Part shown: one piece after another, positions 11,601-19,409 of the stretch
How positions within the stretch are numbered: the first letter of the stretch is position 1
How the letters are laid out: each line of letters begins with the position of its first letter
NCBI GenBank assembly: GCA_963556145.1
Contig: OY744467.1
Location: forward strand, 682,001 to 746,000
Origin: Hygrocybe punicea
Lineage: Eukaryota; Basidiomycota; Agaricomycetes; Agaricales; Hygrophoraceae
Direction: 5' to 3'
Length of the DNA stretch: 64,000 bases
Notes under the pieces: generated by a model
The model's input: only the letters and a program-made list of their open reading frames with translations
What the model was told of the DNA's origin: nothing
Databases searched by the model: none
Translations under genes and position numbers: made by a program

Positions 11601-12276
11601 AGATGTCCGGGAGGCCATTATGAAAAGTTGTGACGGAGATGAAAAGAAATGGCACACCGTAACCCACTCCGTATTTTGGGCCGAACGGGTCACGACACAC
11701 AAAAGCCTCGGATACTCGTCCTACTACATCGCACACGGAGTAGAACCGCTGTTTCCATTCGATTTTGCCGAAGCTACGTACATGGTTCCGACGCAAGATA
11801 CGATGTCTACGACCGACCTCATAGTCATCCGCGCCCGACAACTTCGTAAACGAGAAGCCGACCTCGATCGGGTCAAAGAAAAACTTACCAAATCTCGGCT
11901 CGCGTCCGCTCGGCAATTTGAGCAGAAATACGCCAACACGATCAAAGTTTACGACTTCGAACCTGGTAACCTCGTTCTCGTCCAAAATTCACGTATCGAA
12001 ATGTCTCTCGATCGTAAAGCAAAACCGCGGTACTTTGGACCCATGGTTGTCGTCAGGAAAACAGAAGGCGGATCCTACATACTCGCCGAACTCGACGGTG
12101 CGGTTTCTAAATCTCGATTTGCCGCTTTCCGAGTCGTACCCTACCACGCCCGCTCAAAAATATCGATACCGTTGGACGACTTCTTACAATACCCCGATGC
12201 CGACGATACCGATTCAAACGATCTTGATGATCCGACGTACCCGCCCTCCATAGACTCCTCACCCGACGACGATTAA
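8503..12276 (+). CDS. pol: Pol: reverse transcriptase, RNase H, integrase
   Basis: The frame is open from just after a TAA at 8500-8502 and lies in the -1 frame relative to gag. No ATG is needed if it is made by frameshifting. Numbering residues from the TTG at 8728, the reverse transcriptase carries the first catalytic Asp near 294 (ASFDLF) and YMDD at about 357. RNase H follows. The integrase has an HHCC zinc domain near 794-834 (HDSLGH ... CHQC) and DDE residues near 859 (VDTMF), 917 (TDNGKPF) and 952 (NGPVERRH). A C-terminal GPY/F-like stretch (KPRYFGPMVV) is present, and no chromodomain is recognised. All catalytic residues are present. The product reverse-transcribes and integrates the element. 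Confidence 0.92.
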   Translation, partial: KRRTTSHDHGSKHRRRRHLAHHRAQPKEPTRAVRHRKAGFLEVEDPEIPLGKDAPGDEKPPLESDHTYTTNYASLLPFPLEEDLCFSIDLDFSSSQPQTAAQYISLLTDVQNQLRTTNTLPSSCSVSAPASHISSSNICNKASTEHATYISYTTPPTRDLKGVVTKKKYKKVADRIRPISTTLPDEYRIIREITGDPLADLPTLPTHPPDFTPGTRYTQERHDAMPMNPDGFLWPEEEKLGHHIIKTQEAAFAWNESEKGQFNTDYFPPIHIPTVPHDPWVHRNIPIPPGILNKVIGIIKDKINAGTYEPSNSSYRSRWFCVLKKDGKSLRIVHDLQPLNAVTIRDPAVPPMTEHLAEAFGGHSCYASFDLFVSFDQRLVHPSSRDYMTFQSPLGTLRLTRIAMGYTNSLQILHGDSTYILRDEIPHLAVPYMDDIPVKGPPTRYEQPDGTYETIPENPAIRRFIWEHFQGVNRVIQRFRYVGGTFNGKKLELCRPSVIVVGHRCTYEGRVADDSKVQKIRDWPLPTNLTEVRAFLGICGVLRIFIKDFSLHSRPLVRLTRKGIPFEFGEEEETAVDYLKNAVITSPALRAIDYTREWEVILAVDSSVLGVGFVLMQIRADGKRYPNRFGSISWNEREARYSQSKLELYGLFRALRAYRIFIIGVRNLTVEVDAKYIKGMLNNPDIQPNATINRWIAGVLLFDFRLVHVPASAHGAPDGLSRRPRAAEDPEEINDSDDWLDHSYGFFMEVVNYRPVPIPSKPIAVCGRCRATADRLQELPAVLVYTNQEAVSDIPRSDKARAADVRLALVETWLRDLTRPANFTDEEYRLFLRYALEFFVTDNKLWRKDRHGKHKLVIPPDRRLQLLKDAHDSLGHKGIFSVRARLLDRFWWPHLDHDVKWYVQSCHQCQVRQMRYHHIPPTVATPASLFRKAYVDTMFMPRSGGYRYIVQARCSLSAYPEFRMLRRETGSTIGTFLFEDILCRWGALEEIVTDNGKPFVEALDYLASRYGIRHIRISPYNSQANGPVERRHLDVREAIMKSCDGDEKKWHTVTHSVFWAERVTTHKSLGYSSYYIAHGVEPLFPFDFAEATYMVPTQDTMSTTDLIVIRARQLRKREADLDRVKEKLTKSRLASARQFEQKYANTIKVYDFEPGNLVLVQNSRIEMSLDRKAKPRYFGPMVVVRKTEGGSYILAELDGAVSKSRFAAFRVVPYHARSKISIPLDDFLQYPDADDTDSNDLDDPTYPPSIDSSPDDD

Positions 12277-12482
12277 GCATTTCATTTATATTCTGTCCAC
12301 GTTATACCCCCATTTTATTTAGTTCCTCTTAGTTTTTCAACGATATGACGAATGATGCGAATAGTCCTATGTCTTCGGGAGCCGATCGGCTTTCCTTAGT
12401 TGGGTGAACAAGCTGACACGTCTTTTATATACACGATATATTTTTTTATATACAACGGGCTCGTTATTTTTATATATATATT
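12277..12482 (+). other. Short spacer between pol and the antisense gene
   Basis: An AT-rich spacer of about 200 bp with repeated TATATA tracts (about 12425-12482). It separates the convergent ends of pol (+) and the accessory gene (-) and could supply polyadenylation signals for both. No ORF is seen. Confidence 0.5.
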
Positions 12483-13869
12483 TTACAGGCGGCCGGTCTC
12501 GTAATCCCGCTTCAACATCGCCAACCTTGAGGTCGACCGTTCGAGATCGACGCGAAGCCGCTGGAACTCTTGACCGAAGTGGACGAGGTGACGGTTGACG
12601 TTGGTGCCCAGGGCTCCCAGCTCCTCCGTAAGGACCGCTAGCCGCGCCGACACTTGCTCGTAATTCTCCATTGTCAAAACGAACGGGTTCGCTGTCGAGG
12701 CCGTCCTAAGCCTTTTCGTCGGCCGCTCTTCCTCCGACTCCTCCTCGTCTTCGTCATCGTCCTCGACCGACTCCACCTCCTCGACCCGCGGTTTGCTCGT
12801 TGAGGCCCGGGCAGGCCTACTGCGGATGGGCTTTGTCGTGAACGACAACGGCTTCCTCATACCGGCCGCGACCTCTTTGCCCTTTCTGGTATCCACCTTG
12901 CGCCGACCCCCGCCCGTCCGGTGTGTAGCGTTAGTACATCTCTTCTTCAGCCTCTGGCATCGTTCGCACACGTAGCCCGTGACGCCTCGACACGCCTCTT
13001 GCGCCTTGACGCAGTTGGTGCAGGGTTGTAGGGGAAACGGCCCGGTGAACTGTTACCAGGATCAGTAACTAAAGAACATATGAACCGACACAAGAACTCA
13101 CCGTCGTACCAGCCAAGTCTCCGGTCTCTACGCCCGGCGTATCTACGTCTTCTACATCGGCCGGTGTCTCTGGTGCCGGGTCGACGGGGCCTTCCTCTGG
13201 CTCAATTGCGGCTTCCCCTTCCGGAATCGACTCAGTCCTTGGTTCACCCACGTTTGCTTCAGCTCGCCGTTCTTCGCTGAGCCGCCGCCGATACGCGGCT
13301 CCATCCCTTTCAACCCGGTCCGCTTCTTGATTCCAGTGCTGCTCGTGTTGTTCTATTCTAAGCCGCTCTCGCCTTTCCTCTGCCGCCTTTCGCCTTTTCT
13401 CCGCCTCCGCTCGTGCACTTGCCTCTGCCATCCGTCTGGCCTCCTCTTCCCGCGTAGCCGCTTCTTCATCCGCCCGCCGTCTGGCTTCTTCCTGTTCCTG
13501 CCTCTCCCGGTCCGCCGCTTCTTTCAGCCACTCTTCGACATCGTTGGCGTACGATTGGCGGTCGGCCCATAACGGTGGCGTTACTGGCCTCATACCACCA
13601 GCTCGGAGTTCCGCGACGATTCCATTGTAAGCACGCTGGCGGACGGCATGAGCTATCTTAGGACACGCGTAGTCAATAAGGAAACTCACCAGCGCCTTCT
13701 TGCGGCCGCTTAACCATTGTTGGGCCATCCCCTCGTTGCCGTCCACCATCGTTACGAGGTCGTCGCTATGAAACACGGTGACCGCGTTGACGGCCTCTTC
13801 ATAGTCCGCCCGGACATCGGATTCAATGCTTTCGACGAAAGCGAGGAAGTTGTCGTAGACTTGGGACAT
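12483..13869 (-). CDS. Accessory coiled-coil/double Cys-motif protein, antisense, spliced
   Basis: Two exons (13869-13102 and 13049-12483) are joined across a 52-bp intron (GTGAGT...AACAG) in phase 0, giving 444 aa. The N-terminal part is globular. Residues about 118-215 form a long Glu/Arg/Ala-rich coiled coil. Exon 2 opens with two copies of C-x2-C-x6-C (CTNCVKAQEAC and CERCQRLKKRC), a zinc-binding pattern related to fungal Zn2Cys6 half-clusters. Basic and acidic low-complexity stretches follow, then a final heptad-like region. An apparent promoter (CCAAT, CACGTG, A/T-rich tract) lies upstream. The gene sits between pol and the 3' LTR and points against the element, so its intron is not spliceable in the genomic RNA and can survive reverse transcription. 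Function is unknown; a regulatory or nucleic-acid-binding role is inferred from the zinc motif only. Confidence 0.8.
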
Positions 13870-13919
13870 TGTGAACGTGTGATGGTGTAGAGGGAAGGTC
13901 GGATCAACAACGAGAAAAT

Positions 13920-13970
13920 TTTTATTTTTTTTACTTTGCCGTTGTTTGGCTGCTCACGTGATTGGCCACA
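13920..13970 (-). promoter_or_regulatory. Likely promoter of the antisense accessory gene
   Basis: On the reverse strand, CCAAT (13965-13961) is followed by CACGTG (13960-13955), then an A/T-rich tract (about 13939-13917), a pyrimidine-rich leader and the ATG at 13869. This order is that of an ordinary fungal RNA polymerase II promoter and lies outside the LTR. Confidence 0.55.
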
Positions 13971-14032
13971 TTCGCGACCCGCATTCGGAGACCCCATATT
14001 CTCGACCACGGATGGTCTCTATTAGAAGACCC

Positions 14033-14039
14033 AAGGAGA
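14033..14039 (+). other. Polypurine tract
   Basis: AAGGAGA lies immediately before the TG of the 3' LTR. The related reverse-strand LTR at 60486-61370 is preceded by the same GGAGA, which supports this as the plus-strand priming site and fixes the LTR start. Confidence 0.65.
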
Positions 14040-14833
14040 TGTAGAGGGTCCTCGACCCTCTGAGGCCGTAACATCGATATCTAGCGAATCCGCTCGAACC
14101 CGACGTCTCTAGCAGTCTACGCTTGAACCCGACGTAACCCGACGCAACCCGATGCATACCGACTAGCACGGCCGCTCACGTACCTGGTCGGTCTATCTCA
14201 TAAACTCACGGAACTTCAAATATCGAAGATAGATCTCATCGGACTGGGATCCCGACATCGGACTTGCCTTATTCACGCCTAGCGTCTCCCTTATGGGGAT
14301 ATAGTAAAGTATATTGCATCTTTTACGGTTTTTCATATCTTCCACCCATTTTCCCTGTCATCGTCGCCTCGCAACGCTCTTCCTACTTCCCCATTTTTAT
14401 TCTCCTTTGTCTCCTCTCATCGGCCGAGGACTCTCGTCCGAATCTAGGTACACAAATTTGTAGTATAAAAACGGTGCCCAAGCGCCGTCTCAAAATAAGA
14501 AACCAGTTACCCCATTTCCTCTCTCTGAGAATTAAGTCTCTCAGTAAATTCCATCGCACACATTGCTCGTCGGATTCCTCGACGCCCTCCCCATCGTTCT
14601 ACCGCCTTTATCTCTACGTTTCTCGTCACCCGACACCCGACCCGCCATACCCGACATCGTCGGCCTCGTCGGCTTCGATCGGTCTCGATAGATTTCAGTA
14701 GTTTACTCGGCGGCTTCTTACTTTTATATCCTACTATCTTACTGAAGCTTGTTAGACTATTCCTAGTCACTTCTACGCTGACCCCTCAGGCTTAGGATCA
14801 TTATTCCGCAGCCACCCCGACCTCGCCTTTACA
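14040..14833 (+). repeat. 3' LTR, 794 bp
   Basis: Same length and ends as the 5' LTR, with no gaps between them. The four differences (14124 T, 14593 A, 14647 A, 14676 C) are all transitions in CpG context. The TATA box is at 14464-14470. Confidence 0.93.
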
Positions 14834-14837
14834 CCGC
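14834..14837. repeat. Target-site duplication CCGC, right copy
   Basis: CCGC follows the 3' LTR. The next three bases, TAA (14838-14840), are the original stop codon of the interrupted zinc-finger/PHD ORF. Confidence 0.75.
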
Positions 14838-14840
14838 TAA

Positions 14841-15658
14841 CAGCGTGGTATATTACATATATATAGTATCTTGAGATATATCTAGATTGGTTTGTTGCAG
14901 AAAATATATACACATGATCTAAACATACCCTATATGGAAGGAAGGGGGGGGGGGTCCCAAGCTGGCCCTTAAAATAAAATATGAGTGTATATCGGAAATT
15001 CCTGTTCTGCCACCCCCTTGGTCATGATCATAATGCAGACAAGCATAGTAATGATGTAATACTGGCTCAAAGAACAAAAAATAAAGAAAAACATGGCTTA
15101 CGTACTTCTAGCCCTTGACAAAATGAACAACTTTCTCTCTACAATCTTCTTCATAGGAGTTCATTACTTGACAATATCATTTGGGGTGTCACAAAGTACT
15201 GGTTTACCTTTTGTTTCATCCACAACTCACCACACACTAAATATTTTCTAAATGTAATTACAGGAGTAGATAGCCCTTGAGACATAGTACAACTTTCCCT
15301 CTATAACCATGTCAATCCATGCAGTATTTCATGAGATATAAACACAGTACTCAAAATTTTCTAAGTCAACATTTTTCTAAACTATCAAAAAAATTCAAAA
15401 AGTCTCAAAAATGGCTGTAAAAATATATTGCATAATTCAGACTTTGAAAGTTCTACAAATAAGGAGTGCCAGGCTTACTCTATAAGGCTATGAACCTTCC
15501 AAGTCTGAATTATATTCAGAATACAAAAAGGTATTTTTGCCTGCCGTGTTAGTAATTACCCGCCAGTGAAATTGTTCACGCAGCAAATTGCTAAAATGTT
15601 TTGACCGGACAATTGTCAAACGTTCAGGGCGATTTGGAGGTAATAAACCGAGTACCAT
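14841..15658. other. AT-rich intergenic stretch
   Basis: It holds a TATA-rich patch (about 14,850-14,910), a G10 homopolymer near 14,945 and low-complexity AT sequence. It presumably includes the 3' flank of the decayed ORF and the 3' end of the ELP6 transcript. No gene or structured RNA was recognised. Confidence 0.5.
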
Positions 15659-16582
15659 TCATAGAACTCCTCCACCGGTGCCCCTCTCGAAGAAAATACA
15701 TCCATTATCGGTCAAACAATAATGAACCGCTGAACCAAGTGGAACCAAGTGGATTTTGGCATTTTTGGTTGACGGTCCTGCATGAAGAGCAACCTGGTCT
15801 CGTATGTCAGATTCCCCGAAATAGAAAAGAGTATGCCTAGTGAAACAAAACGAACTTCGCCACTGACAGCGCCACTTCGGCCACTAGATAAGGGACGAAC
15901 GTCCAGGTGGTAGGTACACATTTGCAGAAGGTGCCGGAAAAGGTCATCAGGCTCGCCGGGGCTTAGAATGTGATGTCGAATAATAAGAGAAGCGCTTGAC
16001 TACCCGAAACCGTTTCATTAATAACTATCACAGACGCCGAGATAATGCGGTCCTTTCGGTACCTTGAGGCACAGAGCATGAAGAGCACGGGCAAAACGCA
16101 CGAGGTCCAGTAGTGAGAATCCGACCCATAGGAGAGATGTCATGTCCTCCAATATTACTGACTTGGGCACTCCGGAACGAGAATCTCTTTCGCCAAGTAT
16201 TGTTGATACAATGTCGAAAATGGGCCGGAGATTCGCCGAATCGTTAATCAATGGCGGTTTAGCTTTCTTGAGCACATCCACAAAAATAAATGTTTCCGAC
16301 ACCGGATGCTGGGTCAAGCTTATATTCTTGACAAACCGGATATTAGCGCTTGGTAAAACATATTGGAATTCGAGGAGCGTCGCCGAAACTCACAGATTTT
16401 GCAGCGACAGCCTTCCATCGGCATAAATCTTCCGAGACCGAAAGGATGACAGTTTTGCAAATTTTAGGATCTTTCAACTGATGGCATAAGATTCGATGTA
16501 GAAGAAAATCCGCTGGTGCAGCGAGTTCATCCGTGATAAGCAAGAAATGATCTGGTGATACAAGACCTTCAGGAGGAAACAT
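15659..16582 (-). CDS. ELP6: Elongator complex protein 6
   Basis: Four exons (16582-16394, 16326-16063, 15999-15856, 15793-15659) with introns of 67, 63 and 62 bp give 243 aa in unbroken phase. Recognisable stretches include LLITDELAAPADFLLH near the start, VILEDMTSLLWVGFS, the DLVRFARALHALCLK helix and YHLDVRPLSSGRSGAVSGE, which fit the RecA-like fold of Elp6. Elp4, Elp5 and Elp6 form a hexameric ring in Elongator, which acts in the cytoplasm on wobble uridines of tRNA. Length fits the family (about 250-270 aa). The start lies only 64 bp from the stop of the upstream kinase gene on the same strand, so its promoter probably overlaps that gene. Identification rests on motif memory, since Elp6 is poorly conserved. 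Confidence 0.8.
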
Positions 16583-16646
16583 CGATGAAATGCTAATTTA
16601 TTACATAATAAAACCCAATGTCCAAAGTGAAAAAAGAAAACTTTGG

Positions 16647-19241
16647 TCATGGCCGCAATAAAACCTTTCTTGCCTCCTCGCTTGCCTTCCTCGCACTGAC
16701 CAGCATAGGTCTTGCGCAGGCACTCCCACTCGTATTATTCCCCGTGGGTGTCTGGCTTGATGTCACCGAAATAGATCCTCCCCTCTTCCTCCCAGCATTG
16801 ATATTTGCGGCGTTCGCAGCGGCAACAGCACGCAGCAGATTCCCGTTGCTCGGTCTCCTCACTGGTTTATTCGTCGGCGGCACTCCAGCTAATGATGGTA
16901 ATGACGTCTCCATACGCTTAATAGAAGGTCGCCGCAGCCGCGTCGGAGGGACTGGCGAGGGAAGAGACTCTTGTTCGTCAAGTTTGTCTGGGCTAGCTAC
17001 GTTATCCGCTCTTGGCCTCTCCCGCATAGTAGGCGACGTTGGTGGATTTTCGGCTTCTGTTTCGTCATCAAAATCAAAGATTCTTGCAAAGTTCAACCCA
17101 ACTTTTGGTGACTCTACAAAGAACTTGGCTAACTCCCCTGGAGTGGGAGTAGCCAGAGGTTCACCCGTCGAAGTCAGTACGACGCCTTTCATAGCAGAGG
17201 GGACAAAGTCATTCGGAAATTTGTTGACATTGCGGCTGATGGGAGTCGCAAGTGTGGACGTCACTCGTTCTGATTCACTGTGCGGCTCTGTGATGCGAGC
17301 GAGAAGGTTGTGTACTTCCTCAAGAGGTGTTTTATCTTTTCGCTCTATGACTGCAAAAGGATTAGCAAGTCAAAAGATACACATGATCATGCGCACCTTT
17401 CCTTCCCGTGGTAGATTTCTCCATTCCTTTGACCTGGGCCTCCAACTCCTTCCGTATTCCTTCCAGATTCTCCTCCTGCAGCCGAAGTTCCTCTGCCTTT
17501 CTGTCTAGCCATACCGCCCGCTCCTCAATAGCTTTTGTAATTTCGTTTCTAATTTGCTCCTCCCTCGCCCTCCATGCCTCGAAAATCTCTTCCTCCCTCA
17601 CCCTCACAGCGTGCATGATCTCTTCCTCACGCCGAGCCATCGCTACGGCCACCTCCTCCTCGCGCTTAGCGACAGCCACACGAAGTTCTTCCTCACGTTT
17701 CCATATGCCGTCTCGTATGCGCTTTTCTACGGTAGCGGTGTCATATTGCGATTGCGATTGCGATTGCTCCCGGAGCTGTGAAACGATAGCTTGAAGGGAA
17801 TTGATTTCGGAATCTTTCTGGGAGATGAGGGAAGTTATATGTGCTTCTTTTTCGAGAAGGGATGTTTCGCGCGCCAGGACTTCGCGTTCCTTGGCAGCAA
17901 CGGTCGTTTTATGAGTCTTCACCGTTGAAATCCTGGTTTAAAAATTGATGTTTCGGAAGCCGGTTACCAAAGGTGTTCAGAAACCCACATTTTTTCTGTT
18001 TCAGACACTTTGAACACGAGCTCGAGACGTTCGTGCTGCAGAAGTTGTGCTGCTGACGGTCTCATTGCCGGCTTCCCACAGAGATGAGACTTTAGTTGAC
18101 ACGAAAAGCAGCGAAAGGTAGCAGCACACACATTCAGGTTGAGCATGGCCTTGATCACGCCGTAGAGCGACTGACTATATCCCCTTGGTAAAGGGGGTAT
18201 TCTACCATTACTAGATAGTCATGTAAGACACATAGTGTTTTTACATGTAACGTCATTTTGGCCTCTCACCGAATGAAAATGCTGAGCTCCGCATGTGTCC
18301 TGGCTTCGTGGAAAGGTGGCTTCAGCGCACATAGTTCGTATATAAGACAACCCAGGGACCAGATATCTGATTTTGAGTCGTATGCTTTTTCTTGCATCAA
18401 TTCCGGCGACATGTAGTATGGGGTCTGGAAAAGATATATCAATCACCATCCAAACAGGGGGAAAATGTGCTTACGCCGACATATGTACTAGCAAAACTCG
18501 CCTGGGCGAGGGCTTTTGACAAACCAAAATCGCCAAGCTTGACTGCGTTCACCTCGTTCAGAAAGACTTGAGGTAGCGTGGTAAGGGTACACGAAACAGA
18601 GATAACTAATCAGAGATGGGACATACCATTATCTGGTTTCAAATCTCTATGCAAGATCTGCGCTCTCTTTTCTTTGCCATCTGCTCCCAATCCTCCGCCG
18701 ATACAGCCGTTACTACTAGACCGGCCATGCCCATTTGGGTGATGGCAGTGATGCAATGCGAGTAAAATTTGCATGAAATAGTGCCAAATAGCGTCTTCCG
18801 ATATAGGCCGATTTTGCTTCTGCGCTTGTTTGATAATAAAAGAAAGGTCGCCACCCCCACAGTATTCCATAAGAATATAGAGAATGCCAGCATCTCTGTC
18901 TACGTAGCGGTCATGATAGCGAACTATGTTGTCGTGGTGGAGGTCCTTGAGAATGTTTCTGGGTAAAATACAATGAAATGGTCGATGCGAGGAGAGGCGC
19001 GGCTCGAGGACGTACACTTCTGCCACTATCTGTTTCCGATCATGTTCGCTCATGCGTTCAAAGTTTAGTTCCTTTCGTGCAAAGATCTATTGTTCTAATG
19101 ATCAAGAGTGAACTGGCAGGTAGTTCTTGGCGGGACTGCACCGACCATGCCGTCTGATTTTCTTCTGACTTTGCGGATAATTCCAAACGAGCCATTGCCG
19201 ATAACATCCAGTGGGTCGTATTGGTCGAGAAATGAAGCCAT
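16647..19241 (-). CDS. NIMA-related Ser/Thr protein kinase (Nek2/nimA/KIN3 type)
   Basis: Nine exons (19241-19146, 19086-19016, 18958-18627, 18566-18475, 18424-18270, 18210-18132, 18071-17989, 17932-17397, 17350-16647) keep phase and give 715 aa. The kinase domain is N-terminal: glycine loop GNGSFG (about 16-21), catalytic Lys in [14 protein letters not shown] (about 160), DFG (about 178) and [11 protein letters not shown] Gly/Ser-rich insert precedes HRD. An extended coiled coil follows (about 303-480, with repeated REEE units). The tail is Ser/Pro-rich and ends RKVLLRP. The layout matches fungal NIMA kinases, which promote mitotic entry and spindle or septum events. A 168-bp spacer separates it from the divergent TRS65-like gene. 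Confidence 0.9.
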
Positions 19242-19409
19242 GAGTGCCGCTGGTGGACTGGCCTGAGAATGTCAAGTTCAAACCTGCAAATCAATTTCAA
19301 CTTTCGACGTTCGAAAACGCGTCAGTCACGTGCCCGGAAGATAAATGCTATTTTCACACATTACAGTAAAAAAATATTTATTATTTCCTCCCCCCCTACT
19401 GGCACGGGC
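19242..19409. promoter_or_regulatory. 168-bp bidirectional promoter region
   Basis: It separates the start codons of the NIMA kinase (-) and the TRS65-like gene (+). It contains CACGTG at 19327-19332 and an A/T-rich tract (19368-19388) before the TRS65 start. Any control elements for the two genes must be shared or overlapping. Confidence 0.55.

Larger units (their letters stand above)
4998..14833 (+). mobile_element. Ty3-type LTR retrotransposon, 9,836 bp, nearly intact
   Basis: Two 794-bp LTRs (4998-5791 and 14040-14833) beginning TGTAGAGGG and ending TTTACA flank a gag-protease frame, a pol frame and an opposite-strand accessory gene. Pol order is reverse transcriptase, RNase H, integrase, which is the Ty3 (Metaviridae) order. 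LTRs differ at only four positions, a 4-bp CCGC duplication flanks the element, and a primer-binding site and a purine tract are in place. No stop or frameshift breaks the pol domains. The element should be young and may be able to move, apart from the unusual gag start discussed separately. It is inserted immediately before the stop codon of the zinc-finger/PHD ORF. Confidence 0.93.
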
